Below the pieces are notes generated by a model. That model was not told the origin of the DNA. It worked only from the letters and a program-made list of their open reading frames with translations, and did not search any database. Positions 55,297 to 64,000 of a stretch of 64,000 nucleotides of DNA are shown here, piece by piece. Within the stretch, counting starts at the first letter, position 1; the number at the start of each line of letters is the position of its first letter. The stretch covers positions 24,390,501-24,454,500 of the forward strand of contig CP139771.1 of the NCBI GenBank assembly GCA_034370585.1. Reading direction: 5' to 3'. This stretch comes from Fragaria x ananassa. Its lineage: Eukaryota; Streptophyta; Magnoliopsida; Rosales; Rosaceae. A program made the translations under genes and the position numbers.

Positions 55297-57273
55297 ATGC
55301 CGATTTATCTTTCTTCTCATCGTCTCAAGATGGATGAAGAACTGCGTTTCTTCAACAAGGTCTGTTATGGAGTTCTTTGCCTCCTAAATAGTCCTCTCTT
55401 TTTCTTTGTTTTCAGTGGCTTTCATTCATTACATACATCAACTAAACAGATGTTTCTTACTTTTCAAAGATAGATTGTAGTTCATTGCCTCCTAAATCCT
55501 CCTCTCTTTTTCTTTGTTTTCAGTGGCTTTCATTCATTACTTACATCAACTAAACAGATGTTTCTGACTTTTCAAAGATAGATTGTAGTTCATTGGTTAT
55601 AGATATTGACTTGGTTAATTGGTAGTTAAAAACTTAAAATACAAGTCTAATATATGTATGCAGACCATTCCAGCTGATCTTTTCAAGCTATGACCTTTTC
55701 TTTAGCATTCGTTTTCTCATTATAGACAAACAGAAAAAGACACATCATAAATATTCATGATCCCACAAAGAGGTTTTTTCCTTCTTGCTGTTTCTCTACC
55801 TTAATGGGGGATCTAAGATGGAAACCACAGTATGCTCCTCTCTCTGTGATAGTGTCAATTTCTTGAACCAACATTCCCACACACACAACACACACACAGT
55901 TGTGTTCTTCACTTACCATGCATTCAACTGCTTCTTGTACCTTTCATCAATTCTTTACACTGACTCTAAAACTTCATTACAGGATACACTCGTCATTAAG
56001 ACTCCCAAGAAAACTCCACTAATATTGACGATGGTGGTATTACTTCTTACAACGGTTTGTGGAGTTCATATCTGCATATTCTTTTTGAAGCATTTAAACA
56101 CTAGTAAAACGATGATCAAGTTCTTAAACATCGAGGTGATTGACCACCACAATGAATCATGCCCTGTTCCTCATCTTGAGCAATGGGAAATCCCCTATGT
56201 GCATTATCCACAACCTCAAACGTTTAAGAGGTAACCTTGCCAATTCATTGATGCATTTATTTGCTTGCTATGCACTGACTCCATACTTACAAGTGCCAAA
56301 AATAGTGGTCTGATGTATGTATCATTTATAGGAATGAATGCTCCTGCAATCCGGTACGCTACTTTGCAATATTGTCAATGCAGAGATCAGGGAGTGGATG
56401 GTTTGAGACACTGTTGAATAATCACACTAATGTAAGTTCTAACGGAGAAATTTTTTCAATCCCGGATAGGAGGCGTAATGTTTCTTCAATTTTGAAGAAC
56501 ATGGATAAAGTATACAATCTCGATTGGTTTAGTAGTGCTTCCAAGAATGAGTGTTCTGCAGCTGTTGGATTCAAATGGATGCTTAATCAGGTTAGCTACA
56601 TACTAATCTTATTTTTCTTAAATCTGATTGGTACGTACTTACTAAGTAATATGGTGCAGGGTTTGATGGAGAATCATGAAGAGATAGTGAAATACTTCAA
56701 GAAAAGAGGAGTGTCTGCAATATTTCTCCTCAGAAGGAACTTACTCCGCAGAATGATTTCTGTGCATGCCAATATTTATGATAAAGATACTAAGCAACTC
56801 AATGGCACTCATAAGTCCCATGTACATTCTCCATTGGAAGCTCAAATACTTGCAACATACAAACCCAAGCTTAATACCACATTACTAATCCCAGAGCTGA
56901 AGCAAGACGAGGAGACGGCTGCGAAAGCTATGCAATATTTCAATACCACTCGCCACATTGTTGTCTACTACGAGGACGTGATCAACAACCGCACTGTAAT
57001 TACTATGCAGTTGTTCGTCATAATCAACTTGCAGATAATGCTACCCTTTTGAAAATGTCACTGATTATGAACTTTGTTTCGCAGAAACTCAATGAAGTTC
57101 AAGACTTCCTTAGGTTGCCTCATAGAGAGCTCAGGAGCCGTCAAGTTAAGATACATACAACACCATTGTCGAACCAAGTCCAGAACTGGGGTGATGTTCA
57201 GAAGACACTGAAAGGAACATCATACGAGAGCTTCCTCGCAGACTATCAAATTTCTTCTTCGGCTCCACTTTGA
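55297..57273 (+). CDS. Sulfotransferase-like P-loop membrane protein
   Basis: Five exons: 55297-55359, 55983-56230, 56332-56590, 56660-56995, 57085-57273; 364 residues. One hydrophobic segment at residues ~33-56 predicts a type II membrane protein, probably in the Golgi. SMQRSGSGWFE (119-129) matches the 5'-phosphosulfate (PAPS) binding loop of sulfotransferases. FLLRRNLLRRMISVH further on fits the 3'-phosphate-binding region. The C-terminal half has QNWGDV and a final YESFL segment seen in plant NodH-like sulfotransferase homologues. Several N-glycosylation sequons (NHT, NVS, NGT, NTT) fit a luminal domain. Substrate unknown. Intron 1 holds a 108-bp tandem duplication. It converges on the phosphoesterase gene. 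Confidence 0.8.
55377..55592. repeat. 108-bp tandem duplication in intron 1 of the sulfotransferase-like gene
   Basis: Two adjacent near-identical units (55,377-55,484 and 55,485-55,592), each starting TTGCCTCCTAAAT and containing TTTGTTTTCAGTGGCTTTC. Each unit carries a TTTTCAG that could act as a decoy splice acceptor. Confidence 0.9.
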
Positions 57274-57727
57274 CAGTGAGAGTGAGGATGCATATAACCT
57301 AACCATTATTAGTTCACCCATCTTATTTCTTGGTTAGTAGTATATAGAATCAGATTTTGGCAAATTCAACTTCCTCTATTGTTTTGAATCAATTGTATCA
57401 ACCTGCTTCTTAGCCACTTCACCTGCATCCTGTGTAAATTTGGTAGCAGAAAAGAAACTTTGTAAATTCATCATTTTGAGGACCCTGCATACTTCATATA
57501 TTTGGGAAGTACTTCGTAACTTCTATTTGCGACAAGACGGGTCATATACCAACTTAGCTAGGCCTCAACTAAACCAATTCAGATTAGAAATTGGTTAGCT
57601 GGACTGATAGGAAATCAAGACGTAAAATACCAACAGAATACTAGCTACTAATTCTTCTATTTTCTTTTCTTTCATTGCTAACTAAGGAAGGGTACTACAT
57701 TAATGTTACAAATAGAGCAAGCCAGGA
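57274..57727. other. Convergent 3' spacer between sulfotransferase-like and phosphoesterase genes
   Basis: 454 bp containing the two 3' UTRs; no separate feature seen. Confidence 0.6.
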
Positions 57728-60700
57728 TCAGCAAATTACTGACCCATCACTTCCTGCTATATCAGTGTTATCTGTTTGTCGAATTACAAAGTGATCAACT
57801 ATCTTAACATTATGTAGTGGGTCTTGCTGAGCAGCTTTTGCACTCCATTTACTAGGAAACTTCCTCCTGTGGCTCATCTGTTGTGGCTGTTTTGGCTCCG
57901 CATCCCAATCAGGGTCCAGCTTCCATTCTTTCGGAACCTGCATGTTTTGATTATAAGCAACTCTGAAAAATCCCAAATGTTTCATTTAGAAGTAAACCAG
58001 CCTTTCTTACCTTATCAACTGCAAGAGTATACACTTCAAGATCCCCATCAGTATTGATGTGGAACCGAGTGAATGACTTGTAATTAGCAATTCGCAAGGA
58101 GGAGAACGCTTCGTCAAAGTGTATGTGAAACCAGTTAATGCAAACATATAGGTAGCTGCCGAAAACCAAAGAAACCACTGGAGTAGAGAAGACCCAAAAA
58201 TAAAGGAAGACAGAAGCATAATATATACAAGCACCCAATCTAGAGAGTGATTCCATCCCATTCTTGCATATATTGTTCCGGGTGACTGCCATAACCTGAT
58301 ATTATAACTTGATGTGAGAATCTAACAAATAAGAGGAAAAGCAAGTATATAAAAGAAATATACGTACCTCTGGAACATCAAATGCAGACATGAAATACTT
58401 GATGCATGCTGGATAAAGACCGAACGTCCACTGTTCTATACGAGCACGAAGGCCAGTTGGATCAGGAAAGTGCTCACTCTCAGCTGTCCGGTACCACTCA
58501 TATAATGTGTGATAACCTGAAAAGTCAAACTTTCATCATCAGAGAACATACTGTTTGCTACCATTAGCATTTTGGTCAAAACCTATCATTTGAGCAAGTA
58601 AGAAATAGCAATAAGGTGTGAGGGGGCTATAAAGATGACAATCATTGTACATATATATGTTCTAAACCTTCAAAGGGCATGTTTCCATCTGCTTATACCA
58701 GCATATGTATCTTTATGTCATATGAATATATTAGGTCTCTCAATCAAATACTAAAATCGTTTCACTAATCTGACAGTAGATAATCACACAAATTAATGTT
58801 CAGAACATAAACCCATGATAAAAAGAATGGCCACCTGAAGTTCCTAGTAGTTGATGCTGGACACACATCTCAACACCCAGTTCCAACAGCAACATAAGAA
58901 TCAGAGCTGCGGCCAGGTGCGCAAACACATGAAGAACTCCAATCATGACCCGTTTCTTCCGAGACACTTTCGACGGGACAAATGTAATTGCCACAATCAG
59001 CAACACAACAGCACCTGCAAACGACACATAAGAGTGCTCCAGCATGTACACAAAAGCATTCCAGACTGTTCCAAAGAAAGACTTGAAGTGACCAGGAAAT
59101 GAGTCCTCTCGCAAGATATGATCGAGCTTACACTACAAAAAGAACAGGAAAAGTTAGAAAATGCCACTGGCCAGTAAGGATGTAAAATTCACATCTGGGT
59201 ACGCAGAAATGAAATTATTTGGCATTTGGAAAGCTTTAAGAAGCGAAAGAACAAAAAATTGAAAGATCGATGAGGTACATGTTATTTTAATTTCAGAAAA
59301 GAGACAAAGAAGGATATCATAATTGTTCAAATCCAATGGACAAGATGCAAAGTCTATAATGCCAAAGAACAGAGAAGCCATTAAAGACTCACCTGAGGGA
59401 ACATAGAAAAGACCAATAGAAAGTATATAATGCCACCAATGAAATCAAATTGCCAGTTCTTCTTCCGAAACTTTAAAATATTTCCTAAAGCAATCTGAAA
59501 GAAGTGAAGAAACTCATCAGCCCAGCTTTGAGAGAATATACATACAAACCATGAACTTAATAGTAGCAGTTGGACAAACACTATAAATATAACTTACCCT
59601 ACTTGAATCTTCAAATGAAGGATAAGCAGCCTTGGTCTCATACGATGCTCCATAAAGTTTCTTAAAATTACTAAATACATGTGTGGGATGTAGAAAAGCC
59701 CCACCACAACCATTTACAAGTAAATGTTGCACTTGAATTGGATCCCCTGACCTAACAAATGAATGACGCATATAATGATGCAAATCTCCAGCCACTCGTA
59801 GCTTACACCTTCCTTTCAAATGATCGCATATGAGATGCGCGACATTCTTTCCAGAAACATCATTCCAGTACCAGTCAAGAAGCCAGTTTGGCTCATGTGT
59901 CATAATGATTACAGAATCATCTTCACCTACCTGAATGAAGATGAAGAAAATAGAATTTACCATCAGACAGCAGCAAAGGGGTAAAAAGCCCAAAGGCATC
60001 CCTGGTCAGTATATATTGCATCACATGTGACAGTTTACATGCATCAACACAGCATTAGCAGTCAAATCTGTGAGAGCTCAATTCAGGGCATAAGAACACT
60101 CTTAATTTCGTGTATTCAACATTTCTACTATACAAATGCAGAAATATATGATTATGAGTTATTCTTTTATTGACCAAAGAAATAAATATATGATTAAATT
60201 CTAATGCTGAATGTGAAAATTGTGAATTCTTCTTATAAATGGCTTTAAGAAGAGCAAAACGATCAAAGTAACAACTCAGAAAGTACCAAGTTGGTACCCC
60301 ATGGGTAAAAAGTAAAACAAAAAAAACAAAAAGAAAAAACAGAATTTTTAATTTTTTTTTTTCATTTAATGATAAATGGTTGAAAGATGAAAAAGGAAAA
60401 AAAAAATACCTTGTTTTTAACTAGTTCTGAGAAGAATTTAAATTGGTATACATCAATATCGCCGTGGAGTGCCAGATCAAGACCAAACACCCACCATCTT
60501 TTAGGGAGTTTCAGAGCAAAATAACTCTTCTTTTGAGGCATAAGCCACCCACCCAACCAGCTCTTATGACATATATACCTCATAAATGTATTAAGTCCAT
60601 CGAACCAATCTGTAATGCCAAAAAGAAAAGAAAATGTAACAGCCCCATATTAACAATCTAGCTTGTAGGTTAATATCTCTTTGGGAGAAGATGGAAAAAG

Positions 60701-63700
60701 AAGCTCAGACTGAGATATAACGCCTACCATGGTTTCCAGGAATGACAAAACACTGGGGCCCGTCATATTGCTTCAGTTCAGACACACCACAAGGTAGCTC
60801 AGGTTTATCTACAGCTATATGATCTTGTTTAGACCATGGAGGGGGCTGAAGAGCATACTCAAACGGACAAAAGAGACGCCTTTCATAGGTGAAGGATGAT
60901 GGATTAGGATACCTAGAACAAAAGCGTGCCATATCAAACTAGATTAATATGTATTCAACTACATTAAAGAAAAAAATCATTGTCAAAATTGTTTACATAA
61001 GCCTGAACCAATAAACAGCAGAGATAATAAGCGGTTAGCTCTCTTGGTAAACAGAGGTCCAAATGAAACATCAAAGGTAAAAGAAATTTGGAACATTTTT
61101 AGCTGTGTAATCTCACCCAAAATTATTAATCAAATATTTGATTTACGTAGATCATTTTGATTTAAACTACTCCAGGGCGTCAAAATCATTTTCAAGCACA
61201 AAAGGAATAGCAAAAAAAAAGAAACTATTATTTTCCCAGAAAACAATTGTCCATATAATAATTGATCCCTCATGCCCTATTGCTAAGCATAAAACGAATA
61301 TTTAACTTACGCAAGATCTCCTCCAATAAGTAATAGGTCTCCACGTGGTAGGTTAAGTACAGAATCATCTTTGCTAACATTGATGGAAGGCTGAGCAAGA
61401 AGCCGAGCCACAGAATACGACGAGTTACCACCATCGCCAGTATCAGCCATGAAGTCAAACCATAGACCATCCTTCTCAACAAAATCATCAAATAAAAGAT
61501 CCCCTTGGGAAGCTCCATCACTGATCTTGCTCATTGCTGCCTAAAAATTGGAAAGAGAAAATAAAAGCGTCATCACAGCACTGAATAAAGGCCAATTCCA
61601 AAAACTTCATGACAATACATATCTACGCGGAAGAAGAAAAAAAGGGAGAGAGAGATTGAAATAAAGGAGGTAGAGAAGATGCCAAGAAGTTATAAGTTAT
61701 AGGATAATGTGTATTAAACCCTTCTCAATTACTACACCACCTTACAAAGATCAAATTCTAGAAAGACGATACATAGTAAATCATCAAAGATGATTAAACG
61801 ATACATTTTCTTCCTTCATAATTCTTAAAGCATAAATCATCTAGTTATAGGATACTATCCACCTTATCATTTTTATCTTTGTGATTAACAAATAAGGGAA
61901 GACATCTCACAATAATACTGCATAATGAAATAAATTCACAACAAGTATACTTTCATACGGTATGAACTATCTTACTTGCATCATACGCATGTCAAACCGG
62001 CCAACAAAGACAGTTACTGATACCAGGAGGTCAAAAACAGTCTTGAATAAATCAGCTGATGTTCTGCAATGTATATCCATCAGTAACGGGAATGCAACTA
62101 CATGAGTATATCTATCAACTCTCCACAAGTACAGCACAGAAATAAAGGGGAGATGATAGGGGGAAACAGAGAGAGATATATACCCTGAATACCAAGGAAC
62201 CATATCCAAAAAATCAGGCTTCATTTGCTTGTTCTTTGACTTCTCATGTTCTTCTAAAGACAAAGGATGAGTAAGAGCCCACCTGGATATTTGAGGAACG
62301 AGAAGCATAAGGCAACTATTATAAAAGTAAAGAGGTGTAAGGCTATAATAAATCATCTAATCCAATTGTAAGAATCACATTATGCAATCAGTACCTATTT
62401 ACCATATCTCAGTTTTAAGTACACATGCAAAGTCACTGTCAAACTATACAGGCCCCCTAGTTAGCAACAAGCCATTAACCAACTGTCCAAGTAGAGCAAT
62501 TATATAAACCATATACAGTAAAATACAGGTTAGTTTGTGGTGGTTGACCAAAAAAAGGATTAGTTTGAGATACTATACCCCTCCAAGGAAAGTAGCACGC
62601 CATCATATTACTCCATTCTTTCATTTTTCTTTAATTTGTTATACAATGAAGTGACATGATAATAGAAGCAACAAGAGACTTTAGATAATATCAATTGTTT
62701 GGAGGTCACAAGCTCATCAGTTTCGCAATGTTGAAGGTTTTCCACTTCAATCTTCACAATCACATGTTCGGTTAACAAGAGAGATGGAATTAAATTATAC
62801 AGCAACCAAGAACACCCCAGAAGAAAGTTCACCAGGTCATACCAGCAATTTGAATCCAACTATAGCCATGAAGGTACAAGAATAGACCATGAAAATCCAA
62901 AATTTCAACAGAGGAGTTAAATAAAAAAAGATTTCATTATCTACCAGAGACAACAATCAATTATTCAGGCATAATACATAAACTGTTGCATTACAAAACT
63001 TACCCAGTTGACCTCTCCACCACATAATTAGCAATATACAGGCCTATGAATGTGGCCCATAATGAGTATAATGGGGATATTCCATCCGACGAACCATCAC
63101 ATGAACCATTGCATGCTAACTGAGAAATGGAAATAGTAATAAATAAATAGATGTATGACAAATTGACAACTGAGTTATAACAATGGTATAATAAATAGCA
63201 CAAAAATACAAAGTGGTGGGAAAAATCATTTACTTTTTCTACCTGTACCTCACCGTAAATGACCCACTTGGACAAAAGAGGATAATCACTAGCAGATCCC
63301 ACCGGAGCAAACCAATATGAGCAGACCTCATCTTTCAGCTCATTCATTCGAAGGAATTTAGAAAGCCATGTATTTCTCTCATCTTTCTTCCAGAAATTAA
63401 ACCAAGACAAAGAATTTCTTCGTTCCAGTTGTTTCTCTCTCAGGACAGCTCGGTTGCCACAATGACTGTAAAATATACAGCAGGCTACGCTAAGAACCTA
63501 CATGAAGAAAATAAAAGATCCATGAAAAGGCATCCAGACATAATAGTTTGTTACATGAACATTCCAAGTTTCTTCTCTGCTACATAGCACGTAAAATAAT
63601 TAAATAAAAAACTGGAAACATTAACAGTTAAAAAAGTGGTTTGAAGACTTACAGCACAGTTTTGGAGGATTGTCAAAATTGCTGGCCTCCTTCCAGCTAC

Positions 63701-64000
63701 ACGTGACACAAGACCAATGTACCAAAGACCAATAAATACAATATGGAAGAAAAGAAGAAAGAGGACAGAAGTGACAAATACATTAAAACCCAAAGACAGA
63801 CTCATCCTTATATCGACTCCCATTGATTTTAATTTTGGGAGATGATAGACAGCTGCCACAAAAATCCACGTTATATACCTGCAAAAGTAAATCCCAGAGT
63901 TAGAACTTCTATCGGCTCTGTATACCTCTGTATTAATCTATAAGAATTCACAAACACATACATGCATGAATAATTTGGTGCAGGTGTGAAATAGGATTCA
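57728..64000 (-). CDS. Multi-pass calcineurin-like metallophosphoesterase (5' end outside window)
   Basis: Fourteen exons in the window on the minus strand: 63878-63653, 63497-63249, 63119-63004, 62282-62184, 62063-61976, 61540-61311, 60912-60728, 60609-60410, 59930-59598, 59494-59393, 59132-58835, 58516-58368, 58295-58011, 57937-57728; 922 codons, all in frame. Metal-binding motifs in order: FMADTGDGG, GGDLAYPNP (split by an intron), PGNHDW (split by the next), THEPNW and GDLHHY, i.e. the complete calcineurin-like set. Hydrophobic segments occur both before the domain and after it (exons 59494-58011), so the enzyme domain is tethered between membrane spans. Conserved in plants as a large uncharacterised phosphoesterase; substrate unknown. 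The first exons lie beyond base 64,000. Confidence 0.88.

Noticed and set aside
58007..58261. 84-codon alternative frame over the penultimate phosphoesterase exon
   Set aside because: The other frame joins in phase to both neighbouring exons and gives a continuous conserved protein.

Overview
This is a window of a flowering-plant (eudicot) nuclear genome. The evidence is spliced genes with GT-AG introns, long AT-rich intergenic DNA, plant DNA transposons and a large plant LTR retrotransposon. The gene set (patatin-like lipases, plastid HO2, a plant SERAC1-type hydrolase, a boron-transporter relic) is general to eudicots. A Rosaceae-like genome is only my impression and is not proven here.

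Layout. (1) 1-12,978: most of a Ty3/gypsy retrotransposon of the Tat type on the minus strand. It has a 5' LTR (12,130-12,978), a primer-binding site, a long gag-protease frame, and a pol frame with RT, RNase H, a second archaeal-like RNase H and an integrase broken by a frame shift. A spliced gene runs in the opposite direction on the plus strand (2-2,465) and resembles the plant mobile domain. The 3' LTR lies left of the window. (2) 12,982-14,221: a CACTA transposon end, one copy of a ~390-bp repeat (second copy at 23,554), and the decayed 5' end of a BOR-type borate transporter. (3) 17,831-43,106: a cluster of five patatin-like phospholipase (PLP) loci. A (minus), B (plus) and C (minus) look intact with the same seven-exon structure. 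D (plus) and E (minus) are pseudogenes. The convergent pair B-C appears to have been duplicated as D-E. The second pair was then broken by nested hAT insertions, a gypsy LTR, an in-frame stop and frame shifts. (4) 43,900-45,250: a block of organelle-like DNA, split by a small Mutator-type MITE. (5) 46,509-64,000: a compact conserved gene block holding SERAC1-like hydrolase (plus), heme oxygenase-2-like protein (plus), sulfotransferase-like membrane protein (plus) and a multi-pass calcineurin-like phosphoesterase (minus, its 5' end outside the window).

How the parts relate. The left two thirds are a transposon-rich lipase cluster in which each disabling event can be read from target-site duplications. 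The right third is ordinary housekeeping or organelle-related sequence with tight spacing. The most unusual content is the antisense three-exon gene inside the retrotransposon, the asymmetric decay of the duplicated lipase pair, and a borate-transporter relic recognisable only by its short exons. I did not find an obviously new multi-gene system. Exon borders were assigned by eye from splice consensus, frame continuity and comparison between paralogues.
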